From Thermoactinomyces sp. DSM 45892 (GTDB lineage Bacteria; Bacillota; Bacilli; Thermoactinomycetales; Thermoactinomycetaceae): DNA of 64,000 bases. The notes under the pieces are model-generated. The model did no database searches. It worked only from the letters and a program-made list of their open reading frames with translations, and had not been told where the DNA came from. The position numbers were made by a program, and so were the translations under genes. This document shows positions 9,641-17,762 of the stretch, in pieces. The stretch spans positions 111,123 to 175,122 of the forward strand of contig NZ_FNPL01000006.1 of NCBI RefSeq assembly GCF_900107305.1, read 5' to 3'. Positions within the stretch are counted from its first letter, which is position 1. Every line of letters begins with the position of its first letter.

Positions 9641-9672
9641 ACAAAAAAGGGAAACGCATATTCACGTTCCCC
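9641..9672 (-). terminator. Intrinsic terminator after pbpB
   Basis: Minus strand: stem GGGAACG / CGTTTCCC (one bulged T) around an 8-base loop followed by TTTTTTG. It ends the mraZ-rsmH-ftsL-pbpB unit. Confidence 0.8.
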
Positions 9673-9677
9673 CCTCA

Positions 9678-11465
9678 CTATTTAATTTCTGGTTCTGTTT
9701 CCAAAGAAGGCACACGTAAAACTTGCATAGTCTGCTGGATGATATCCTTGGCAACAGGAGCAGCCATTGCACCACCTGAGGCATCTGCACCCTTTGGCTC
9801 ATCAAGTGCCACATATACAATAACCTTGGGATTATCTGCTGGAGCGAAACCAATAAAGGAAGTGATATAGGTATTAGGTAAGTATTTACCCGTTTTTGGG
9901 TCTGGCTTTTGAGCAGTGCCTGTTTTTCCTGCCACCCGATAGCCGGGAACATCTGCCTTTTGCCCAGTACCTTTTTTAATGACATCGCGTAGAATTTGTT
10001 TCACCTCGGTTGTGGTCTCAGGACGAATAATCTGATGCTTCTCAACCGCTGGTTGTTCAACCGTTTTTTTCGTTTTTGGGTCGATCACTTCTTTTAACAA
10101 GTGAGGCTTGATCAGGTTTCCACCGTTCGCAATGCTACCCACCGCTTGGACTTGTTGAATTGGAGTTACGGCAATTCCTTGACCAAAAGCGGTTGTTGCT
10201 AATTCGGATGCGGCTAGCTCTCGACCAAAATAAAAACCGCTTGCTTCGCCCGGAAGGTCAATTCCTGTTTTACGACCTATCCGATCTGTCACCCGACCAA
10301 ATCCAAAGCGATCGATATACTCATATAATTTCTCAGCACCCAAATGTTCTCCCATCTTCACAAAGCCAACATTACTGGACTGGATAACCCCTTCACGGTA
10401 GGAGATATCACCCCAACCGCCTCTCTTCCAGTCACAAATCGGATTGTTTAAACCTGATACTTGAATACATCCGGAAGTATATGTACGATCTGCCTCAAAT
10501 TTACCTTCCTCGATAGCCGCCGCAAGGGTCACAATCTTAAACGTAGATCCTGGTTCAAATTGGCTTTGTACCGCCATATTATGTCCATTTTCTGTACTAT
10601 AAGTAGTAGACGCTTTTCGGAGGTCGAAAGTCGGCCTACTTACCATCGCCAAAATCTCTCCATTTGATGGATCAGCCACAATAGCCGTTGCACCTTTGGC
10701 TTCATACTGTTTCATAGCCTGATCTAATACTTTCTCCACATGGCTCTGTATACTCGCATCGATGGTTAAAACAAGATCCTTTCCATCAATCGGCGGTTTG
10801 TACGACTCAGGTCCATCAGTTACCATCATACCATTAGCCGCTTTTTTATATTTCACATAGCCATCTTTACCACGGAGCAAATTTTGATACGTACTTTCAA
10901 TTCCACCGACTGGCTTTTCCTCACTATTCAGGAAGCCTAATAGGTGCGCTGATCCAGCTTCGGTATATTGACGCTGGGTGGTTTTATAAGCGTAAATCCC
11001 TTTTAGTTCTTTCTTTTGCTTTAGTCGAAGGTAGTTCGCATACACTTCCCTTGAAAAATAAATTTTGCCTGCTTCTCGATCTCTTAATTCTGCATATTTC
11101 CCTTTTTTACGCAACAAGCTAATTAAATTTTCTTTCGAAATCTCTAGAAGGGAGGATAGTTGTGTTGCCGTTTTGTCTATATCTTTCTCTTTCAGTTGGC
11201 TTGGATCAGCAGTAAAAAAATAGGCTGGTTCTTCCCAAGCCATAACATAATTTTTACTACGATCATAAATGGTTCCACGTTTCGCTTTTAAAATCGGGTT
11301 GTTATTGTTCCAAATTTTCTCTGCATCCTTTGTTAGCTCAGACGAGGCAACCGTTTGGATCCACAGCAAGCGAAACGTAACACCTGTCAATAATCCTAAC
11401 AAGACCAACCCGATGATAAGGGAGCGAAATTTACTTCGTTTTCCTGTCTGCTTTTCTGTCTGCAT
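9678..11465 (-). CDS. pbpB: Class B penicillin-binding protein 2B (division transpeptidase)
   Basis: 595 residues: N-terminal membrane anchor (about residues 12-34), pedestal domain, transpeptidase domain with STFK near residue 308, SSN (QSSNVGF) near 364 and KTGTAQ near 517. It follows ftsL as in Bacillus, where PBP2B is the essential septal transpeptidase. Unlike B. subtilis PbpB (about 716 residues, two PASTA domains) it stops about 30 residues after the transpeptidase fold and carries no PASTA domain. The ribosome site GAGGAGA precedes the ATG. Confidence 0.9.
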   Translation of the reverse strand: MQTEKQTGKRSKFRSLIIGLVLLGLLTGVTFRLLWIQTVASSELTKDAEKIWNNNNPILKAKRGTIYDRSKNYVMAWEEPAYFFTADPSQLKEKDIDKTATQLSSLLEISKENLISLLRKKGKYAELRDREAGKIYFSREVYANYLRLKQKKELKGIYAYKTTQRQYTEAGSAHLLGFLNSEEKPVGGIESTYQNLLRGKDGYVKYKKAANGMMVTDGPESYKPPIDGKDLVLTIDASIQSHVEKVLDQAMKQYEAKGATAIVADPSNGEILAMVSRPTFDLRKASTTYSTENGHNMAVQSQFEPGSTFKIVTLAAAIEEGKFEADRTYTSGCIQVSGLNNPICDWKRGGWGDISYREGVIQSSNVGFVKMGEHLGAEKLYEYIDRFGFGRVTDRIGRKTGIDLPGEASGFYFGRELAASELATTAFGQGIAVTPIQQVQAVGSIANGGNLIKPHLLKEVIDPKTKKTVEQPAVEKHQIIRPETTTEVKQILRDVIKKGTGQKADVPGYRVAGKTGTAQKPDPKTGKYLPNTYITSFIGFAPADNPKVIVYVALDEPKGADASGGAMAAPVAKDIIQQTMQVLRVPSLETEPEIK

Positions 11466-11522
11466 AAAATGGTTCTCCTCGGCAAAGAAATTATCTAAGA
11501 TTCTTAATTATTCCATTATCAT

Positions 11523-11906
11523 CTATGGTGTGTTCTTTTCTTTTCCTGCCGGAGAAATTTTCTTGCTTTCAATGATTTGCAAACCATTCTGTTCAGCATA
11601 TTGACGAATTCGTGCATCGCTCTGGAGCTTGTTTTTCTCCGCTTCTAATTGAAGGTTGGCTTCTTTGACTTGTTGAATTTCTTTGTCAGCCTTCTGGATG
11701 GCAAGATTTAATTCCGCGGTTTCAGCATATCGAGATACAACTAAAACGGTCAGGGCTACGCATATAATGACACTTCCGATGTATAATAGCTTTTCTGGTA
11801 CAGTAAGCCCTTTGATTAAGGGTTGTTTTTTTGCTTTGACCTGTGTATTTGTACTTGTAGGGGTAAGCGGTCTTGCTACCGCAACATTACCACGTTCCTG
11901 TCTCAT
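11523..11906 (-). CDS. ftsL: Cell division protein FtsL
   Basis: 127 residues: basic cytoplasmic N-terminus (about 1-40), a single membrane segment (about 41-60, LLYIGSVIICVALTVLVV), then a Glu/Lys/Gln-rich coiled coil with a heptad pattern (about 65-115). This is the bitopic layout of FtsL, which joins DivIB and DivIC at the septum. Position between rsmH and pbpB is conserved. Sequence conservation in the family is low, so the call rests on topology and place. Ribosome site AAGGAGG. Confidence 0.85.
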   Translation of the reverse strand: MRQERGNVAVARPLTPTSTNTQVKAKKQPLIKGLTVPEKLLYIGSVIICVALTVLVVSRYAETAELNLAIQKADKEIQQVKEANLQLEAEKNKLQSDARIRQYAEQNGLQIIESKKISPAGKEKNTP

Positions 11907-12013
11907 CCAAATAGCCTCCTTACGCTACCTATACATTTCTTTTTTTCGTAACTCTCTTTCTTAACCTATACCCTGTTTGTAAGACCTTGTCACATGAAAC
12001 AAGGTCTTATTAT

Positions 12014-12946
12014 CTATATTTTTTCAGCAACACGTAATTTCGCAGAACGTGCACGAGCATTTTGTTCCAATTCTTCAGCGCTAGGCGCGATCGGCTTACG
12101 TGTGATGATCTTTAGCTTTGGTTTTTGGTGACACGTACATATAGGGAAATTTGGAGGGCAGATACATCCCTTTGCCTGTTCCAAATAAAATTGTTTACAA
12201 ATACGGTCTTCTAGTGAGTGGAATGTGATCACACTGACTCTACCTCTAGGAGCTAGAATCTCCATCACTTGCTCCAACGCTTCTTCAAATACAGTTAATT
12301 CTTCATTTACTGCGATTCGAATTGCCTGAAATGAACGTCTAGCTGGGTGAGGTCCACTACGTCTTGTGGCAGCTGGAATCGCCTCTTTGATGATCTCGGC
12401 TAACTCCGTTGTCGTTTCAATCGGCTTACTTGTTCGATACTCCACAATCCGCTTAGCAATGCGACGACTAAACTTCTCTTCTCCGTATATGTACAGAATT
12501 CGAGCAATCTCTGCCTCGTCGTATTGGTTCACTACCTCAAATGCCGTCCGTTCCTGTTCCCGATCCATTCGCATGTCCAAAGGGGCTTCATAGTGATAGC
12601 TAAATCCCCGTTCACTCTCATCTAACTGTGGGGAAGAGACTCCTAGATCAAACAAAATCCCATCTACCCCAGTAAATCCTAAATCCTTCACTACTTGTGC
12701 GATATGACGAAAGTTCGTTTTTACCAAGTGAACTTTGCACGTCACGCCTTCTAGCCGCTTCCTTGCGGCAGATAATGCCTTCTCATCTTGATCCAAACCA
12801 ATTAACACACCGTCTTGACTTAATCGACTTGCTATCAATCCGCTATGACCCGCTCCACCTAATGTGCAATCTACATAAATTCCATCTGGTTTGATTTTTA
12901 GTCCGTCTACAGCTTCATCTCTTAATACCGTTACATGATTAAACAA
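12014..12946 (-). CDS. rsmH: 16S rRNA (cytosine(1402)-N(4))-methyltransferase
   Basis: 310 residues. SAM site [11 protein letters not shown] near residue 25, conserved [19 protein letters not shown] near residue 99 and [10 protein letters not shown] near residue 236; Cys-rich loop [12 protein letters not shown] near residue 268 as in Bacillales orthologues. It methylates the P-site base C1402 of 16S rRNA. The start is TTG at 12946 with AAGGAT 8 bases before it. It follows mraZ by 18 bases. Confidence 0.96.
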   Translation of the reverse strand: MFNHVTVLRDEAVDGLKIKPDGIYVDCTLGGAGHSGLIASRLSQDGVLIGLDQDEKALSAARKRLEGVTCKVHLVKTNFRHIAQVVKDLGFTGVDGILFDLGVSSPQLDESERGFSYHYEAPLDMRMDREQERTAFEVVNQYDEAEIARILYIYGEEKFSRRIAKRIVEYRTSKPIETTTELAEIIKEAIPAATRRSGPHPARRSFQAIRIAVNEELTVFEEALEQVMEILAPRGRVSVITFHSLEDRICKQFYLEQAKGCICPPNFPICTCHQKPKLKIITRKPIAPSAEELEQNARARSAKLRVAEKI

Positions 12947-12964
12947 TGGTGCTCATCCTTATCC

Positions 12965-13396
12965 TTAGAAATCCAGATCTACTAAGCTTTCGGCGATCTC
13001 GTTAAATGACTCTTCTGAAGCAGAATAATAAGAATCCCATTGTTCCTTGCACCAAATCTCAACACGAGTGGAGACGCCGATCACAACACATTCTTTCTGC
13101 AACTTAGCAAATTCTCGTAAATGTGGGGGAATATGGATACGCCCTTGTTTGTCTAACTCAGCTTCACTCGCTCCTGAAAAAAGGAATCGTGTGAACTTCC
13201 GGGCATCTGCTTTGGTAAATGGGAGTGTTTTACATTTCTGCTCTAATTGTGTCCATTCTGACCGAGGGTATGCAAATAAGCAATGATCCAAGCCACGGGT
13301 TACAACAAAAGACTGACCAAGTCCTTCGCGGAATTTAGCTGGCATGATGAGTCGACCTTTATCGTCAACCGAATGCCGGTATTCCCCCATAAACAT
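12965..13396 (-). CDS. mraZ: Transcriptional regulator MraZ
   Basis: 143 residues made of two SpoVT-AbrB-like beta-barrel repeats: [20 protein letters not shown] at the N-terminus and [19 protein letters not shown] near residue 76. MraZ forms a ring that binds direct repeats in its own promoter and represses the dcw operon. A three-copy repeat array of this kind is present just upstream. Ribosome site GAGGGATC before the ATG. Confidence 0.97.
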   Translation of the reverse strand: MFMGEYRHSVDDKGRLIMPAKFREGLGQSFVVTRGLDHCLFAYPRSEWTQLEQKCKTLPFTKADARKFTRFLFSGASEAELDKQGRIHIPPHLREFAKLQKECVVIGVSTRVEIWCKEQWDSYYSASEESFNEIAESLVDLDF

Positions 13397-13412
13397 CTTG
13401 GATCCCTCCCCT

Positions 13413-13441
13413 CGTCACCACTTCCCTCCACTTTCCTCCAC
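13413..13441 (-). promoter_or_regulatory. MraZ operator: three GTGG direct repeats
   Basis: Minus strand GTGGAGGAAA, GTGGAGGGAA, GTGGTGACGA: three GTGG units (CCAC at 13418, 13428 and 13438 on the plus strand) with exact 10-base spacing, directly between the promoter -10 and the mraZ start. This matches the known MraZ box layout, so autoregulation of the cluster is likely. Confidence 0.85.
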
Positions 13442-13448
13442 ATTGGTA

Positions 13449-13457
13449 AGTATACCA
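13449..13457 (-). promoter_or_regulatory. Candidate extended -10 of the mraZ promoter
   Basis: Minus-strand TGGTATACT fits an extended -10 element (TGnTATAaT, one mismatch) and lies just upstream of the MraZ repeats. No clear -35 is seen. Confidence 0.5.
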
Positions 13458-13464
13458 CACGCAA

Positions 13465-13495
13465 AATAAAAAATCCTGCACGCAAATGCAGGATT
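13465..13495 (-). terminator. Intrinsic terminator after ahcY
   Basis: Minus strand: perfect 9-base stem AATCCTGCA / TGCAGGATT, 6-base loop, followed by TTTTATTTT. It separates ahcY from the mraZ promoter. Confidence 0.9.
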
Positions 13496-13523
13496 AGAAC
13501 ATTTATACAATTTTTGGGATTAA

Positions 13524-14786
13524 TCAATCCAATTGCCAGCTAGCTAGATATTTCTCTTGTTCATCTGTAAGTGAATCAATTTGGATTCCAAGAGATTCAA
13601 GGAAATAACGAGAAACCTGTTCATCAATTTCGTATGGAACTTCCATCACTCGCTTGCCAATACGTTGATAATTTTCATGAACAAAGAGCAATGATAGTGT
13701 TTGCAGGGCAAATGTCATATCCATAATCTCAGCTGGGTGACCATCTCCTGCTGCAAGGTTTACGAGGCGGCCTTCTGCAAGTAGATAAATCTTACGACCA
13801 TCTGCTAACACAAACTCCTCAATATCTTTACGAACTGTTTGCTTACTTACTGCCATCGTTGCCAAGCCCTCGGTATCGATCTCAACATTAAAATGACCTG
13901 CATTGGATAAAATAGCACCATTTTTCATTGATTTCATGTGCTCAGCCGTAATAACTCCTTTATTACCTGTTACCGTAACAAAATAATCTCCTTGCTTCGC
14001 CGCTTCTGCTATGGGCAACACAGTAAAACCATCCATATGTGCTTCCGTCGCTTTCACAGCATCGATTTCCGTTACAATGACTTTCGCCCCTAAGCCTTTG
14101 GCACGCATAGCAACCCCGCGACCACACCAGCCATAACCAACTACGACAACCGTTTTACCCGCTACTACTAGGTTTGTCGTACGATTGATTCCATCCCATA
14201 CAGATTGACCTGTTCCATAACGATTGTCAAACAAATATTTAGAAAGTGCATCATTTACCGCAATCATGGGGAATTTTAACTCGCCTGTTTTTTCTAACGC
14301 TTGAAGGCGTAAGATTCCAGTCGTCGTTTCTTCACATCCACCTCGAACTTGCTCAGCCAAATCAGGACGCTCTGAATGAAGAACCGTCACAAGATCCCCA
14401 CCATCATCAATAATTAGATCGGGTTTGGTTTCTAGTGTTTTAATGAGATGGTCTTTATACTCTTCTGGTGATGGATTATATTTCGCAAATACCGTTACAC
14501 CATCTGCTGCTAGCGCCGCACACACATCATCTTGGGTCGAAAGTGGATTACTACCCGTAATCACGACCTCTGCACCTGCATCTCGAATCACTTCTGCTAG
14601 GTTAGCTGTTTTCGCTTCTAAATGCAGGGAAATAGCTACACGCAACCCAGCTAATGGACGATTTACCTTTAATTGTTCACGTAAACGATTCATGACAGGC
14701 ATATGATCCGCTGCCCAGTTAATTTTTAGTCTTCCGTCATGTGCTAATGCCGGATTTGCAATAATACTACGGTCTAATGAGTTCAT
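13524..14786 (-). CDS. ahcY: Adenosylhomocysteinase (S-adenosylhomocysteine hydrolase)
   Basis: 420 residues, a length typical of the shorter prokaryotic and archaeal forms. Substrate-binding half (SLHLEAKTANL near residue 53, DDGGDL near 126, EETTTGILRL near 151) and NAD-binding half with VVVGYGWCGRGVAMRAKG near 215, SNAGHFNVEID near 297, and the C-terminal HPAEIMDMTFALQ. It cleaves S-adenosylhomocysteine to adenosine and homocysteine. Many Bacillales use Pfs/LuxS instead, and this gene is not in the B. subtilis dcw region, so it looks like a lineage-specific insertion between bshC and mraZ. It is transcribed alone (own terminator). Ribosome site GAGGAGAG. Confidence 0.96.
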   Translation of the reverse strand: MNSLDRSIIANPALAHDGRLKINWAADHMPVMNRLREQLKVNRPLAGLRVAISLHLEAKTANLAEVIRDAGAEVVITGSNPLSTQDDVCAALAADGVTVFAKYNPSPEEYKDHLIKTLETKPDLIIDDGGDLVTVLHSERPDLAEQVRGGCEETTTGILRLQALEKTGELKFPMIAVNDALSKYLFDNRYGTGQSVWDGINRTTNLVVAGKTVVVVGYGWCGRGVAMRAKGLGAKVIVTEIDAVKATEAHMDGFTVLPIAEAAKQGDYFVTVTGNKGVITAEHMKSMKNGAILSNAGHFNVEIDTEGLATMAVSKQTVRKDIEEFVLADGRKIYLLAEGRLVNLAAGDGHPAEIMDMTFALQTLSLLFVHENYQRIGKRVMEVPYEIDEQVSRYFLESLGIQIDSLTDEQEKYLASWQLD

Positions 14787-14977
14787 AAAAGCACTCTCCT
14801 CTAGATTTATTAACTTGCTTCGATTTGTAGACGAAACAATGGATCTGTCTTATGGATAGTATGTAATAGAAAGGACATGTATGCATTATAACATACTTAA
14901 CCACTCGGAATAACATGAATTATATACTTGATACTATTTTATTATATCGGAACCACTTGCAAGAAAGAAATAGATCT

Positions 14978-16618
14978 TTAGAAATGAACCATAAAATGAT
15001 GAGTTGGTTGTTTGTCACGCAGCAACTGCAAAACGCGATCAATCCAATCAAGTCCATAAGCGTTCCAATAGTAGATCAGATTATAAACTCTTTCTTGAGG
15101 TTGCTCATTCGGAGAAATCCCTTGTAACAATTCATCCCATTGGCGTAAGGTGGTCTGATGGATATCACTCATCGTACGCTCGACAAATCGTTGATAAAAT
15201 TGGATTTGCTCGGTCACTTTCTCAATGTTTTTTTGTCCCATCTCTTCCGTCTGTCTTCCTAGCTGAGAATGGATCTGTTTAATCATTGGTTGATATAGAT
15301 CGACCACTTGTTTCTTCATCGCATCAAATAAAGGGTCGATTTGCAAAGTAAATTGGGCTTTTAACCACTCTTCTCGAATCAAAGTCCCCTCCGTAAGATA
15401 TGTCTCCCATGAATGTCCAAATTCCCGTTTTCGAGTATCGACATGACGTTCTACCAAGGTCATCTGGAAGCGCGGATACACAATCGGCATAGACAAACCT
15501 GTGTGAGTGAAGGCTTCTTTCAAGACTCCCCAGTAAGCTACTTCACCCGGACCCGCTACAAAAGCTAAAACAGGAAACAAGTATTCCTGCATCAACGGAC
15601 GTGTCGCGACATTATTACTAAATCGCTCTGGCGTATGCTGTGCAATATGGCAGATTTCGGGGGTCGTAAAGGTTTGTTTTCCTCCTCTAGTGACCCACTG
15701 ATCACCTTCCCGATCTAAAAGAACGCGCTCGTTATCCGTGATCAAAAATAAATTCGCTTGATTTGGTTGAGTATGGATTGGGTCCGCATAACCAGCTTCT
15801 TGGAATTGTTGAACACTCTTTTGGATGGATGCTTGGATTTGCTTACTCTGATGAATCAAACGAAGAAAGAAATCTCGTTCTATCTGCCTGACACGAGGAT
15901 CGGCAGAATCAATCAATACCAGACCATACTTAGCAAATAAGGAATGAAGGAGACGCGCAAAAAAACGCCCCCAAGACGGCTTGTCATGGGCAAGTGCTAA
16001 ACAAGCTTCTAACCACTCCGTTTTATATGGCGTATCCACGTAGTGCTCACTTATTTCCTGCAGCCAATTTTGCAGATCTTCCGGATCGATTGTAAGATGA
16101 GAGACTGCTTCCCTATTGTTTTTTTCTACCTCAACTCGGTATCGCTTTTTTAATATGCCTTCTTTCCTTTGTATCCATATATGATTTACTTCATCTAAAT
16201 CATGATCTTCTCCTGCAATCCAAAAGACTGGAATAACCGGCTTACCTAGTTCCTGCTCTTGCTTTCGAGCTAGTTCAATAATGGTAAACACTTTATGTAT
16301 CGTATAAAGAGGCCCTGTTAATAAACCCGCTTGTTGGCCACCGATCACAACCAATGAATCTTCTTGTCGCAAACGCTCTAAGTTGGATTCTATTTCAGGG
16401 TGGAGTAATTCAGGTTGATGATAATTGTATAAAACCTCTACCAATTTCTCGCGATCCACTCGCTGAGAAAGGCTAGCAAAGACCTCCTGTGCACGCACCG
16501 GATAAGAAGAACTTTTCAATGGATGATGTGAGAAAAAAGAATGAACTGGATGCTCTAGTTCGAGATAATCGTTCATTAGTTGGTTTTGCCAAGGATTCTT
16601 TATACACTCAATCTTCAT
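14978..16618 (-). CDS. bshC: Putative cysteine ligase BshC (bacillithiol synthesis)
   Basis: 546 residues from the ATG at 16618, chosen because AAGGA lies 8 bases upstream and because the family starts near MxIECIxxPWQN; a longer frame to 16732 would add a hydrophobic stretch not known in the family. Visible motifs are VVIGGQQAGLLTGPLYTIHK near residue 92 and VIPVFWIAGEDHDLDEVNH near 128, followed by a C-terminal coiled coil. BshC is thought to add cysteine to glucosaminyl-malate in the last step of bacillithiol synthesis. Neighbour of panE as in B. subtilis. Confidence 0.94.
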   Translation of the reverse strand: MKIECIKNPWQNQLMNDYLELEHPVHSFFSHHPLKSSSYPVRAQEVFASLSQRVDREKLVEVLYNYHQPELLHPEIESNLERLRQEDSLVVIGGQQAGLLTGPLYTIHKVFTIIELARKQEQELGKPVIPVFWIAGEDHDLDEVNHIWIQRKEGILKKRYRVEVEKNNREAVSHLTIDPEDLQNWLQEISEHYVDTPYKTEWLEACLALAHDKPSWGRFFARLLHSLFAKYGLVLIDSADPRVRQIERDFFLRLIHQSKQIQASIQKSVQQFQEAGYADPIHTQPNQANLFLITDNERVLLDREGDQWVTRGGKQTFTTPEICHIAQHTPERFSNNVATRPLMQEYLFPVLAFVAGPGEVAYWGVLKEAFTHTGLSMPIVYPRFQMTLVERHVDTRKREFGHSWETYLTEGTLIREEWLKAQFTLQIDPLFDAMKKQVVDLYQPMIKQIHSQLGRQTEEMGQKNIEKVTEQIQFYQRFVERTMSDIHQTTLRQWDELLQGISPNEQPQERVYNLIYYWNAYGLDWIDRVLQLLRDKQPTHHFMVHF

Positions 16619-16731
16619 TCGTGATTCCTTCTTTTCTGATTTCAATTTAAAAAGGTAAGTTACTAAATAAATAATACCATAAAATATGATGTGCATACAA
16701 AGATGTTCGATAGAAAAACCCGAGGAAAACA

Positions 16732-17682
16732 CTACAATGTATTGGTATTGCGCTTATTATGTGCCTCTTTTGCCTTTACCAACGTGTAAAGCATCTCATG
16801 CCAGTAGACAGGGACGTTATGTTCCTTTGCATACTGGATGATCGCGCCGTTGATTGAATCAATCTCTGTCCGTTTTCCACCCTGAATATCTTGAAGCATA
16901 GATGAGAGATTTTGTGATGTTAAGTTGCATACTTCTCTTATTTTTTTGATCGCTCGAGAGTGATCTAGCTCCACCCCAATACGATTGGCCACCTGACATG
17001 TTTCCCCCGTTAGCTTTTCCATTATGTTCTCTAAATCTACACTTAGCAGTTCCCCATTTGGCACTTCTAGTATCGTCGTCAGTGGGTTGATGGCCGCATT
17101 TACAGCTAGCTTTTCCCACATACGCCGCAATATCATACTCTCTTTTCGAATGGGAGAAATGACGATTGGTTGTATGGCCTTCACGAAATCTTGCAGAAGT
17201 GGTTTCCACTCCCCTTGATGAGGAAAGGTTCCAATCCACGTTTCTCCTTGGCCGGTATGGACAACATAGGTATCGCTTTTTCGATAAGCACCTTCTGTAG
17301 TAAGAGCTACATAGGTATCCGGACGATAGTGTAGTTCATCGATGGCTTTCTCTTGCCCTAAACCATTTTGCCAAAAAAGGATTTGGGTAAACGGGTGCGA
17401 GCAACGTTGAATCGGTTCCATGACGTTTTGTAACTGATATTGTTTTACCGTAATGAAAATGATATCAAATGGGGAGAGTTCACTCGTTTCTTCAATTGGA
17501 CAACTTGTAACGTTAGTATGTACTACTTGACCATCTAGCTCCTCGCAGGAGATACCTGCTTGTACAATCTTCTTATGTTGTGCGGCAGTATGTGTTAGGA
17601 CTGTGACCTCATAGGGCAATCGAGATAATCGAGAGGCCCATAATAATCCGATTGAACCGGCTCCCACTATAGCAATTCGCAT
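16732..17682 (-). CDS. panE: 2-dehydropantoate 2-reductase family protein
   Basis: 316 residues from ATG 17682 (GGGGAG about 10 bases upstream); the nucleotide-binding motif IAIVGAGSIGLLWASRL then sits at the extreme N-terminus as the family requires. C-terminal helical domain with EKLAVNAAINPLTTIL near residue 190 contains the conserved K and N of ketopantoate reductases. It reduces ketopantoate to pantoate with NADPH in coenzyme A synthesis. It is the equivalent of B. subtilis ylbQ, next to bshC. Substrate is assigned by family and context only. Confidence 0.85.
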   Translation of the reverse strand: MRIAIVGAGSIGLLWASRLSRLPYEVTVLTHTAAQHKKIVQAGISCEELDGQVVHTNVTSCPIEETSELSPFDIIFITVKQYQLQNVMEPIQRCSHPFTQILFWQNGLGQEKAIDELHYRPDTYVALTTEGAYRKSDTYVVHTGQGETWIGTFPHQGEWKPLLQDFVKAIQPIVISPIRKESMILRRMWEKLAVNAAINPLTTILEVPNGELLSVDLENIMEKLTGETCQVANRIGVELDHSRAIKKIREVCNLTSQNLSSMLQDIQGGKRTEIDSINGAIIQYAKEHNVPVYWHEMLYTLVKAKEAHNKRNTNTL

Positions 17683-17716
17683 GGTTTTTGTTTCTCCCCT
17701 CTCCGTGTACATAACG

Positions 17717-17745
17717 AAAAGGAGCCATGATGGAAGACTCCTTTT
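17717..17745 (-). terminator. Terminator after yngE
   Basis: Perfect 8-base stem AAAAGGAG / CTCCTTTT with a 13-base loop, in the gap after the yngE-like stop and before panE. Confidence 0.65.
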
Positions 17746-17762
17746 TGTTTTCATATCACTTA

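Noticed and set aside
9662..9985. 107-codon frame overlapping the end of pbpB in another frame
   Set aside because: Shadow of the transpeptidase C-terminus; the pbpB frame carries KTGTAQ.
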